Of a stretch of 6,060 bases of DNA, positions 1 to 6,060 are shown in pieces. A model generated the notes under the pieces. The model ran no database searches. It was not told where the DNA came from and saw only the letters and a list, made by a program, of their open reading frames with translations. This DNA comes from DUPH01 sp035449085 (GTDB taxonomy: Bacteria; Verrucomicrobiota; Kiritimatiellia; RFP12; UBA1067). Position 1 is the stretch's first letter. Every line of letters begins with the position of its first letter. Location of the stretch: NCBI GenBank assembly GCA_035449085.1, contig DAOTKE010000166.1, positions 1 through 6,060 of the forward strand, in the 5' to 3' direction. Made by a program: the position numbers and the translations under genes.

Positions 1-2682
1 GCAGCGGCAGCGGGCCTCGTGCCGCCCTCGCAGGCCGCCCATCCGCTTTTCGCCTGGCTCGCGCGTCGCGCGGCGGCAATGGACATCGCGGATCTGCCGA
101 TCAGGCTCCAGCTCCTCGCCGCCCTGTGCGGGACGTTGTGCGTGATGCTGACGGGCTGGCTGGCCGGACGCCTCATTCTGTTCTGCGCCTGCGACGACGC
201 GGGCGGCGGCGGGCGTGCCGACGAACCGGGGCAGGAGGATGAGGAGGACTACCGGACGGTGGCCGATGATGATCTCCCGCCGGAGGTAGAGGCCCATAAC
301 CGCCGGATTTTGCGTGTGGCGACCGCCGGCGGCGCGATGGCAGCGCTCATGTTGATGTTTTCCGCGCCCATGCTCGCGGCTGCCACGCGGATGGACAACA
401 GCATATTCACGCTGGCACTCGCCCTGTCCTCTCTGGCGTTATTCCCGGTCGCCAACGGCGTGCCGGCGTTCACCGCGCGTCTGGCGCTCTCATTTTTCCT
501 TTTCACGCTCGGCTGTTTTGAATCGGCGGCTTTCCTGCTGCTCTTGCCGTGCTATCTGATCTTCCTGTTCCGGGTGCTGCTTTTCGCGCCGCGCCGCGCC
601 GTCGTCCTCTGCGGGTTGGTGGCGGCCGGGACGGCGGCGGCCGCGCTGGCATTCAGCCTGTTCCGGCTGAACGGGGGCGGCTCCGCGTCGCAACCCCCAC
701 TGGCTTTCGCGCTCGGCTATGCGCGCCAATTGGCACACACCCATTACTACGAGATGGCCCGCTTCTTCCCGCGCCGCGGCTGGCTGCTGGTCGTTCTGCA
801 AGCCGGCATGCCCGCGCTCCTGCTGATGTTCGGCCTGCCGCTGCTGTTCAAGGAACGCAAGGCGAGCGCACTGGCCGCGCTCTTGCTGCTGGCGGCCTCT
901 TCCGTGCCCGCCCTGTTCTGTGGCCCTTTCTCCGCTCCGGCGTTTCTCCGAGCCGCAGGCCGGCAGCCCGCCGCGCTCTGCGCACTTCTGGCAACGGCGA
1001 CGGGCGTCGCGTTGGCCGCCGCGCTGAACATGGCGCGAAAAACGGATAACGCGAACAGTGGCACGGATAACGAGACGGACGACGAGACGGATAACGCGGT
1101 GGATGATGCGCCTGCGGAATTCCCCGGATGGGCGCGCGCGGCTGCGGGAACGGTCTTTGCCGCACTGTGCGTTACCGCCGCTGCCATCCCTTGCCTCACC
1201 TTGATCCGCACGGATCGTAAGGGCGGAGTCTTCGCCGACCGGATCGCCCGCGAGATGTTGGAGATGATGGGGGATCGCGTCTGCATGATTTCTAACGGGA
1301 CGCTGGACCAACACCTGCAGATTCAGGCGGCGGCAGTGAAACGACCGCTGACGCTGATCACACTGCGCAGCAAGCCCGTGCCTGTGGAGACAAGGGCGCT
1401 CGAGCGGCTGATCGATGAAAGCCCGCTGTTTGCTGACAAAAACCGCCAGCGGCTCAAGAACGCGCTATCGCTGGGAACAGTCAATTTCGTGCTGGAATGG
1501 TTCAGAACGGAGCCTGACGCGGGGCACCTCGCGATGGTGTTCGCCGCGCCAGAAATCTGGACGACATGCGGCTACCGCGCTGTTCCCGAAGGGCTGGCCT
1601 TCGGCGGAACGCGACCGACGGAGGAGCTCGAACCCGATTCGCTCTTGCAGAAGAACGAGGCCTTCCAGAAGCACATCGCGCCGTTACTCGCGCCGCGATC
1701 GGGCGAGGACATAGATCTCGCGGCGCTACGGGGTTTCCTGCGAGCGCGGGCAGGGTTCGCCGCCAATGAGACGGGCGTCCTGCTGGAAGACGCCGGGCAA
1801 TTCGAGTCCGCCTTCCGGGCTTACGAGTGTGCATTGGAGACCGACCCCTCGAATTTCAGTGCCGCCGCGAACAGCTATGCGTTGGCGTGCGGGCGAAATC
1901 TGTTACCCGAACGGCACGACAGGCTCAAGGCCCGGATGAAGGCAGTCTGGGAGGGTTATTCTCCGAACAGGCGCAGCCTGACGGCGGTGATGCAGAACTG
2001 CGGCAGCATCCGGCAACCGGAATTTTACCGGCGGCAGACCCAGAAGTGGGCCGCCATCGGAGCGCACACCGTAGCGGCGGAAAAACTCCGCCAGGCACAG
2101 GCGCTCTCCGGGCTGTCAGGTACAGCCGCACTGCTCGGAAATGCGGCAGTGTATATGCAATTGCGCGACACAGCGAAAGCGGGGGAGGCCTTTCTTGCAA
2201 CGTTGGATCTCGACCCGACAAACCGGGATGCCTTGGTCGGCCTATGTACCTTGGCGCTCGGCGACGGACGCACACAGGAGGCCGAGTCGTGGCTAGCGCG
2301 GGCGCACGAGGCTGGTGTCGCGCGAGATGTGCTTCTGTACCATGAGATCGTGCTGACCATTGCGAAAAAAGAAACCGAGAAGGCGTTGAAGCTGTTGTCG
2401 GACGCCGTGCGAAAACATCCAGCCGACGTGCGCTACTGGGCGCTTCAGGCCGATCTGCTGCTTGAGGAGGGCGATGTTCAACTGGTCGAGTTCACACTTC
2501 TGCCCGCATTCCAAAAGGCGCTTAAAGGAGAAAAACACACCGTGAACCACGTGATACGGTCGCGCTGCTACGGAAAAAGGGGGCACGCTTTTATCCTGAG
2601 GCGCGCAAGGAACTGCTGGCCGCACTCTCACTCAACGCGGATCAGCCGGAACTCTGGAATCGGTTGTTCGAGCTCGACATGA
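1..2682 (+). CDS. Polytopic membrane protein with TPR region, DUF2723/TMEM260-like; 5'-partial and frameshifted
   Basis: The frame is open to the left edge, so the true start probably lies outside the window. The GTG at 19 is only the first possible start; residues here are numbered from it. Hydrophobic segments lie near 32-55, 101-122, 128-148, 155-190, 195-216, 255-278, 282-300, 318-336 and 374-396. A soluble part follows, with TPR-like helices around 580-615 and 700-835. The stretch PPSQAAHPLFAWLARR, followed by an R-x-x-L-L-x-A-L-C-G helix, resembles the DUF2723 / TMEM260-like GT-C family, known for transfer of sugar from a lipid carrier to proteins. The expected acidic catalytic motif would sit just upstream and is not visible, so activity cannot be judged. 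Two acidic loops (about 57-95 and 341-366) interrupt the membrane part. The last 30 or so codons (about 2590-2682) are out-of-frame sequence without TPR character; the real C-terminus continues in the frame ending at 3191. Membrane and TPR calls are firm; the family call is moderate. Confidence 0.75.
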   Translation, partial: AAAAGLVPPSQAAHPLFAWLARRAAAMDIADLPIRLQLLAALCGTLCVMLTGWLAGRLILFCACDDAGGGGRADEPGQEDEEDYRTVADDDLPPEVEAHNRRILRVATAGGAMAALMLMFSAPMLAAATRMDNSIFTLALALSSLALFPVANGVPAFTARLALSFFLFTLGCFESAAFLLLLPCYLIFLFRVLLFAPRRAVVLCGLVAAGTAAAALAFSLFRLNGGGSASQPPLAFALGYARQLAHTHYYEMARFFPRRGWLLVVLQAGMPALLLMFGLPLLFKERKASALAALLLLAASSVPALFCGPFSAPAFLRAAGRQPAALCALLATATGVALAAALNMARKTDNANSGTDNETDDETDNAVDDAPAEFPGWARAAAGTVFAALCVTAAAIPCLTLIRTDRKGGVFADRIAREMLEMMGDRVCMISNGTLDQHLQIQAAAVKRPLTLITLRSKPVPVETRALERLIDESPLFADKNRQRLKNALSLGTVNFVLEWFRTEPDAGHLAMVFAAPEIWTTCGYRAVPEGLAFGGTRPTEELEPDSLLQKNEAFQKHIAPLLAPRSGEDIDLAALRGFLRARAGFAANETGVLLEDAGQFESAFRAYECALETDPSNFSAAANSYALACGRNLLPERHDRLKARMKAVWEGYSPNRRSLTAVMQNCGSIRQPEFYRRQTQKWAAIGAHTVAAEKLRQAQALSGLSGTAALLGNAAVYMQLRDTAKAGEAFLATLDLDPTNRDALVGLCTLALGDGRTQEAESWLARAHEAGVARDVLLYHEIVLTIAKKETEKALKLLSDAVRKHPADVRYWALQADLLLEEGDVQLVEFTLLPAFQKALKGEKHTVNHVIRSRCYGKRGHAFILRRARNCWPHSHSTRISRNSGIGCSSST
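1063..1098 (+). repeat. Three 12-bp tandem units coding for an acidic T-D-N-E loop
   Basis: Three imperfect 12-bp units, acggataacgag, acggacgacgag and acggataacgcg, lie head to tail. They encode TDNE, TDDE and TDNA. A further ACGGATAACG copy sits at 1042-1051, 21 bp before the first. The units are in frame, so copy-number change would lengthen or shorten the loop without breaking the gene. The encoded loop lies between hydrophobic segments near residues 318-336 and 374-396, so it should be exposed on one side of the membrane. No function is evident beyond a flexible, strongly negative linker. Confidence 0.7.
2574..2583 (+). other. Probable frameshift site (A5G5 run) in the membrane/TPR gene
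   Basis: Upstream of here TPR-like coding is in the frame of position 19; downstream it is in the -1 frame. The switch must fall between the stop of the second frame (2523-2525) and the stop of the first (2680-2682). The run AAAAAGGGGG at 2574-2583 is the most suspicious spot. Adding one A or G here yields CYGKKGARFYPEARKELL and keeps the TPR pattern. A second A5 run at 2531-2535 is an alternative. The sequence lacks a full X-XXY-YYZ slippery heptamer in the zero frame (A AAA AGG), so programmed frameshifting is not well supported. A sequencing or assembly indel, or a real inactivating deletion, fits better. Confidence 0.65.
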
Positions 2683-3191
2683 AGATCGCCAATCCTGAGT
2701 TCACAGAGACGGACGCGCGCAGCCGACTGCGTCTGGCCCCCGACGATGCCGCCGCGAATTATCTGCTGGGCGCGCTGCTGTTGTCGAAAAACGAGCTGGC
2801 AAACTCGGAAGATTTTTTGCGGCGGAGTATCGAGACCAAGCCAACCGCCACCGCCTGTAACGACCTGGCTGAGAACCTGCGGCTGCAGAAACGCCTGCCC
2901 GAGGCTGAGACGTTTGTCCGCCAAGCATTAAAGTTGCAGCCCGACCTACCACCCGCGCTCGACACGCTGGCGCTCGTCCTCTGCGACGCCGGCCAGTGCG
3001 AAGAAGCCGCGCAAGCCGCCAAGCAGGCAGTCACCGCCAAGCCGGAGCACCCCACCTATCAACTCACGTTGCTGCGTGCGCAGATCGGGCTGGGCGACAA
3101 GGAAGGTGTGCGACAACGGCTGGAGTGGTTTTCGCAGACCGACTACGCGATTCCCAAAGAGTTGCAGGACCAGATCGAAGCCATGCGGTGA
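2664..3191 (+). CDS. C-terminal TPR segment of the preceding gene, displaced by a frameshift
   Basis: This is the continuation of the upstream membrane/TPR protein in the -1 frame. It holds about four TPR units, near residues 28-61, 62-95, 96-129 and 130-160 when counted from the TTG at 2664. They show the usual pattern: small residues at helix contacts and a Pro at the end of units (TKP, LQP, AKP). TPR-like coding in this frame begins upstream of any start: codons from about 2583 read ARFYPEARKELLAALSL, and the frame is open back to a stop at 2523-2525. Neither the TTG at 2664 nor the ATG at 2679 is therefore likely to be a natural start. The ATG at 2679 overlaps the TGA of the upstream frame as ATGA, which could imitate translational coupling, but no good Shine-Dalgarno precedes it. 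A separate soluble TPR protein is the less likely alternative. The stop at 3189-3191 is 3 bp from the convergent valS stop. Confidence 0.7.
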   Translation: MFELDMKIANPEFTETDARSRLRLAPDDAAANYLLGALLLSKNELANSEDFLRRSIETKPTATACNDLAENLRLQKRLPEAETFVRQALKLQPDLPPALDTLALVLCDAGQCEEAAQAAKQAVTAKPEHPTYQLTLLRAQIGLGDKEGVRQRLEWFSQTDYAIPKELQDQIEAMR

Positions 3192-3199
3192 CCTTCACC
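3187..3199. other. Short palindrome spanning both convergent stop codons
   Basis: GGTGA-CCT-TCACC forms a perfect 5-bp inverted repeat with a 3-base loop. It contains the TGA of the + strand TPR gene (3189-3191) and, as TCA at 3195-3197, the stop of valS. Two facing TGA stops pair with each other automatically, so only two of the five pairs are extra. There is no T-run on either side. It is not a credible intrinsic terminator; transcripts of both genes probably run into each other, or end inside the facing gene. Confidence 0.4.
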
Positions 3200-5882
3200 C
3201 TGCCGCGTTAAACGTCGCGAGCAGCTTCTCAAGCCGCGCGACCGTCTCGGTCAACTCCTTTTGCTTGGCGCGTTGCTGCTCAATGACGGCCGCAGGTGCC
3301 TTGGACACGAATCCCGCGTTGCCGAGCTTGGCCTCGACGCCCTTGAGAAATCCGAGCGCCTTGTCCAGCTCAGCCTTCACGCGCGCAGCCTCGGCCTTGA
3401 TATCGACCAGCCCCTCAAGCGGCAGATAGATCGTGCCAAGTTTGCAGAGCGTCCCCGGCATGGCCTTCTCGCCGCCACCCGCCACGATCTCCAAACGGTC
3501 TGAACGCAATTGCTGTTTGAGCGTCTCGGCGTCGGCGGTGAGGCGGGCCGCCGTGGCCTCGTCCATCGCTTGTACGATATAGTGCAGGAATTTGGAAGGC
3601 GCGAGGTTATAGTCGGCGCGCAGCGCGCGGCCCGCGGTGACCAGTTCACGCCGGGCATTGACATAAGCGGTGACCGTCTCGCTCAGCCCCCACGACGTAC
3701 GCTGCTCGTCGGTGTAGGGTACGGGCCACGGGGCGCGCATGATGCTCTCGGACTCGGTGCCGTAGCCCATCTGGTGCCACAGCTCTTCGGTGATGAACGG
3801 CATGTACGGATGCAGCAGCTTCAGCATCTTGGCGAAGACATCGGTCATCACGGTCAACACCTGACGGCGGCGCACCTCGTCCGGGCCGTTCAGATCTTGC
3901 TTGGCGTATTCGAGATACCAGTCGCAGAACTGGCTCCAGACCAGATCGTAAATCGCGAGCGCGCCGTCTTGCAGGCGGAAGGCCTCCAAGTGTCCGGTCA
4001 CGGTGCGCACGGCGTTCTCGCAGGTAGCCAGCATGTGGCGGTCGTCATCGCGCAGCAGCGCCGGATCGAGCGACCATTCACCGTTGGCCAGTGTGCGCCA
4101 ATCCGTACCGGGCAGCTTCTCCATGTGCATCTTCATGAAGCGCGCGGCGTTCCAGATCTTGGTCGCGAAGTTGCGCCCGATCTCGAATTTCTCCATGTTG
4201 ACGTAGACGTCCATGCCGGTGGAGGTGATCAGCATCAGGCTGAAACGCAGCGAGTCGGCACTGTAGGTCTCGATGATGTCGAGCGGGTCAATCGAATTGC
4301 CCAGACTCTTGCTCATCTTGCGGCCCTTGTCGTCACGCACCGTACCATGCAGATAGACCGTGCGGAAAGGCACCTCGCCCATAAACTTGCAGCCGGCCAT
4401 GATCATGCGCGCCACCCAGAAGAAAAGGATCTCCGGCGCGGTGGCGAGATCATTGGTCGGATAGTAAAACTTCAGGTCGGGGTGGTCCTTGGGCCAGCCG
4501 AAGGTGCTGAAGGGCCAGAGCCACGAGGAGAACCAGGTGTCGAGCACATCCTCGTCCTGCGTGATCCGGTCGGCCGCGGCACCGCATTTCGGACAGGCCG
4601 CCGGCGCGGAGCGGGCCGCCCATTCGTGTCCGCACGGCGCGCAGGTATAGACCGGAATGCGGTGGCCCCACCAGATCTGGCGCGAGATGCACCAGTCGCG
4701 GATGTTCTCCATCCACTCGAAATAGGTCTTCTCCCAGCGTTGCGGCAGGAAGACAACTTTACCGGAACGCACCGCCTCGATGGCCGGCGCGGCGAGCGGC
4801 CTCATGCGCACGAACCACTGCTTGGAGAGACGCGGCTCGACCACGGTATCGCAGCGGTAGCAGTGTCCGACCGCATGCTGGTGTTGATCAACCTTGACCA
4901 GCAGTCCCTGCGCCTCCAGATCGGCAATCACCTGCTTGCGGCAGGCGAAGCGGTCCATGCCCGCGTACGGGCCGGCCTCCTCGTTCATCGTGCCGTCGCC
5001 GTTCATGACGTTCAGGATCGGCAGACTGTGACGCTGCGCCACCTGGAAATCGTTGGGGTCATGCGCGGGCGTGATCTTGACGACACCCGTGCCGAAGGCG
5101 CGGTCCACGTAATCGTCCGCCACCACTGGGATCTCGCGGTTCACGAGCGGCAACGTCACGGTCTTGCCGACCAGCGCCTGATAGCGTTCGTCCGCCGGAT
5201 TGACGGCCACAGCCGTATCGCCCAGCATGGTCTCGGGACGCGTGGTCGCGACCACAATCTCACCCCCGCCCGGAATCGGATAGCGGATGTGCCAGAGATG
5301 ACCGCAGGTGTCCTGATGCTCGCTCTCTTCGTCCGACAATGCGGTCTGACAACGCGGGCACCAGTTGACGATGTAGTTGCCGCGATAGATGAGTCCCTCG
5401 TCATAGAGGCGGCAGAAGACCTCGGCCACCGCTTCGCTCAGTCCCTCGTCCATCGTGAAGCGCTCACGCGACCAGTCACAGCTCGCCCCAAGCTTGCGGA
5501 GCTGGCGCACGATCGTGCCGCCGTACTCTTTGCGCCACTCCCACACGCGCGCCAAGAACGCCTCACGTCCGAGATCGCGCCGCGAGAGACCCTCCTTGCG
5601 CAGGGCCTTCTCCACCACGTTCTGCGTGGCGATACCCGCATGGTCGGTGCCCGGCATCCAGACCGTGTTGCGCCCCTGCATGCGGCGCCAGCGCACCAGC
5701 ACGTCCTGAATCGTGTTGTTGAGCGCGTGGCCCATGTGCAGGATGCCCGTTACGTTCGGCGGGGGAATCACGACGCTGTAAGATTCGCCGCCCTGCGCGG
5801 CCTCCGCGTGGAACTGGCCGCTCTGCTCCCACCATGCATACCATTTGCTCTCAACAGACTTCGGATCGTAATGCTTATCCAT
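3195..5882 (-). CDS. valS: Valyl-tRNA synthetase (ValRS), complete
   Basis: This cytoplasmic class I enzyme charges tRNA-Val with valine using ATP and edits mischarged threonine. The product is 895 aa, a normal length for bacterial ValRS. The HIGH signature is HMGH at 49-52 within PPPNVTGILHMGH, and KMSKS is at 522-526. The CP1 editing domain spans roughly 195-350, with TTRPETMLGDTA from 213 and HDPNDF from 274. Cys pairs at 175/178 with 341/344, and at 414/417 with 430/433, fit the two zinc sites known in this family. The WWGHRIPV, DEDVLDTWFSS and FFWVARM blocks are typical. The anticodon-binding domain covers about 620-760. A charged coiled coil at about 830-895 is the C-terminal tRNA-contacting arm. 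The start at 5882 gives MDKHYDPKSVESKWY, the usual ValRS N-terminus, and has GGAGAG 6 nt upstream. An upstream in-frame GTG at 5987 would add 35 unconserved residues. No key residue is missing. Confidence 0.98.
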   Translation of the reverse strand: MDKHYDPKSVESKWYAWWEQSGQFHAEAAQGGESYSVVIPPPNVTGILHMGHALNNTIQDVLVRWRRMQGRNTVWMPGTDHAGIATQNVVEKALRKEGLSRRDLGREAFLARVWEWRKEYGGTIVRQLRKLGASCDWSRERFTMDEGLSEAVAEVFCRLYDEGLIYRGNYIVNWCPRCQTALSDEESEHQDTCGHLWHIRYPIPGGGEIVVATTRPETMLGDTAVAVNPADERYQALVGKTVTLPLVNREIPVVADDYVDRAFGTGVVKITPAHDPNDFQVAQRHSLPILNVMNGDGTMNEEAGPYAGMDRFACRKQVIADLEAQGLLVKVDQHQHAVGHCYRCDTVVEPRLSKQWFVRMRPLAAPAIEAVRSGKVVFLPQRWEKTYFEWMENIRDWCISRQIWWGHRIPVYTCAPCGHEWAARSAPAACPKCGAAADRITQDEDVLDTWFSSWLWPFSTFGWPKDHPDLKFYYPTNDLATAPEILFFWVARMIMAGCKFMGEVPFRTVYLHGTVRDDKGRKMSKSLGNSIDPLDIIETYSADSLRFSLMLITSTGMDVYVNMEKFEIGRNFATKIWNAARFMKMHMEKLPGTDWRTLANGEWSLDPALLRDDDRHMLATCENAVRTVTGHLEAFRLQDGALAIYDLVWSQFCDWYLEYAKQDLNGPDEVRRRQVLTVMTDVFAKMLKLLHPYMPFITEELWHQMGYGTESESIMRAPWPVPYTDEQRTSWGLSETVTAYVNARRELVTAGRALRADYNLAPSKFLHYIVQAMDEATAARLTADAETLKQQLRSDRLEIVAGGGEKAMPGTLCKLGTIYLPLEGLVDIKAEAARVKAELDKALGFLKGVEAKLGNAGFVSKAPAAVIEQQRAKQKELTETVARLEKLLATFNAAG

Positions 5883-5888
5883 GTGACA

Positions 5889-5894
5889 CTCTCC
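5889..5894 (-). promoter_or_regulatory. Shine-Dalgarno of valS
   Basis: On the - strand the sequence GGAGAG is followed by 6 nt (TGTCAC) and then ATG at 5882-5880. This spacing is ideal, and it decides the valS start in favour of MDKHYDP over the longer in-frame possibility. Confidence 0.8.
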
Positions 5895-5911
5895 ACGCCC
5901 GTGCGGGACGT
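5895..5911 (-). other. Small hairpin abutting the valS ribosome-binding site
   Basis: Read on the - strand, ACG-T-CCC-GCAC-GGG-CGT can fold into a 6-bp GC-rich stem with one bulged T and a GCAC loop. Its 3' side ends one base before the GGAGAG. It could modestly affect ribosome access, but it is short, and no alternative pairing that would make it a switch is visible. No T-box consensus or specifier structure is seen in the leader available here. Confidence 0.35.
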
Positions 5912-5919
5912 GACTTCTG

Positions 5920-5925
5920 TTTATA
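5920..5925 (-). promoter_or_regulatory. Possible -10 element of a valS promoter
   Basis: TATAAA on the - strand matches five of six bases of the sigma-70 -10 consensus. It would give a leader of about 30 nt before the ATG at 5882. It sits in an AT-richer patch that includes a T7 run at 5941-5935. No convincing -35 hexamer is found at 15-18 bp (the candidates are GC-rich, such as CGGTTC), and there is no extended -10 TG. The call is a guess based on one hexamer and position. Confidence 0.3.
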
Positions 5926-6060
5926 CTGAGTCCTAAAAAAACGAACCGCCATTTAACCAAAATCGGGGTGTCCTGACAAATCATCACGCTGCATGCGAAC
6001 CAGCGAGGGTGGGATTCAAGATAGATGATGGGATAACGGCAGTCTGACGGGAGTTCTTCT

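Larger units (their letters stand above)
5883..6060. other. Upstream region of valS; no supported gene
   Basis: This 178-nt stretch is less GC-rich than its neighbours and contains the valS regulatory sites listed separately. On the - strand the valS frame is open for all 59 codons up to the window edge, while another frame closes with TGA at about 5985-5987. The translations have no recognisable family and no typical ValRS extension. I see no tRNA, terminator or repeat here; the T7 run at 5935-5941 has no GC-rich stem before it. Confidence 0.5.

Noticed and set aside
490..1314. A 274-codon open frame on the - strand inside the membrane protein gene
   Set aside because: The product is low-complexity, rich in R, Q, E and G, and is the mirror of a GC-rich hydrophobic coding region. 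It has no independent support. The smaller frames around it are likewise shadows.
2574..2583. Programmed -1 ribosomal frameshifting at A5G5
   Set aside because: In the zero frame the bases read A AAA AGG, which does not satisfy the X-XXY-YYZ rule. No nearby upstream Shine-Dalgarno-like stimulator and no strong downstream stem are evident.
2679..2682. ATGA stop/start overlap suggesting two translationally coupled genes
   Set aside because: TPR-like coding in the second frame begins about 90 nt before this ATG, and the first frame loses TPR character over the same stretch. This points to a frameshift, not to two genes.
3510..5936. An 808-codon open frame on the + strand opposite valS
   Set aside because: It lies fully antisense to a textbook ValRS with every conserved motif. 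Its translation is rich in H, R, V and A without domains, as expected from the complement of GC-rich codons. Its length reflects codon bias.
5935..5941. T7 run on the - strand as an intrinsic terminator of a gene upstream of valS
   Set aside because: The bases before it (GATTTTGGTTAAATGGCGGTTCG) give no stable GC-rich stem-loop.
5883..6060. T-box riboswitch controlling valS
   Set aside because: No T-box consensus sequence, specifier stem or terminator hairpin is seen, and the visible leader is short. Most of any longer leader would be outside the window.

Overview
The window is a 6.06-kb piece of a GC-rich bacterial chromosome. It holds two real loci arranged tail to tail. I see no mobile element, CRISPR array, RNA gene or phage gene. 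The protein style (a large polytopic membrane protein with a TPR tail, and this form of ValRS) suggests the Planctomycetes-Verrucomicrobia-Chlamydiae group, perhaps Kiritimatiellota, Lentisphaerota or Verrucomicrobiota. That placement is inference from remembered sequence style, not a database result.

Region 1 to 3191 (+ strand) is one large gene that enters from the left edge of the window. It encodes about nine hydrophobic segments followed by a long C-terminal tetratricopeptide (TPR) region. The first visible residues resemble the early part of the DUF2723 / TMEM260-like (GT-C type, protein O-mannosyltransferase-like) family. The segment that should carry the acidic catalytic motif lies outside the window. 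The gene is broken by an apparent -1 frame change between 2526 and 2682, most simply a missing base at the A5G5 run at 2574-2583. TPR coding continues in the other frame to 3191. Restoring one base gives a continuous reading frame of 1057 codons from position 19.

Region 3195 to 5882 (- strand) is an intact valS, encoding valyl-tRNA synthetase of 895 aa. All the expected parts are present: HMGH and KMSKS signatures, CP1 editing domain, Cys-pair zinc sites, anticodon-binding domain and C-terminal coiled coil. The two loci converge with only 3 bp between stop codons.

Region 5883 to 6060 is the valS upstream region. It has a clear Shine-Dalgarno sequence, a small hairpin abutting it and a possible -10 element. 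The valS frame stays open through this region to the window edge, but the conserved protein start and the ribosome-binding site favour the start at 5882.

The two loci have no evident functional link: one is housekeeping translation, the other probably cell-envelope glycosylation or a related membrane function. I did not find a convincing undescribed multi-gene system here. The points most worth checking are the frameshift and the GT-C plus TPR architecture.
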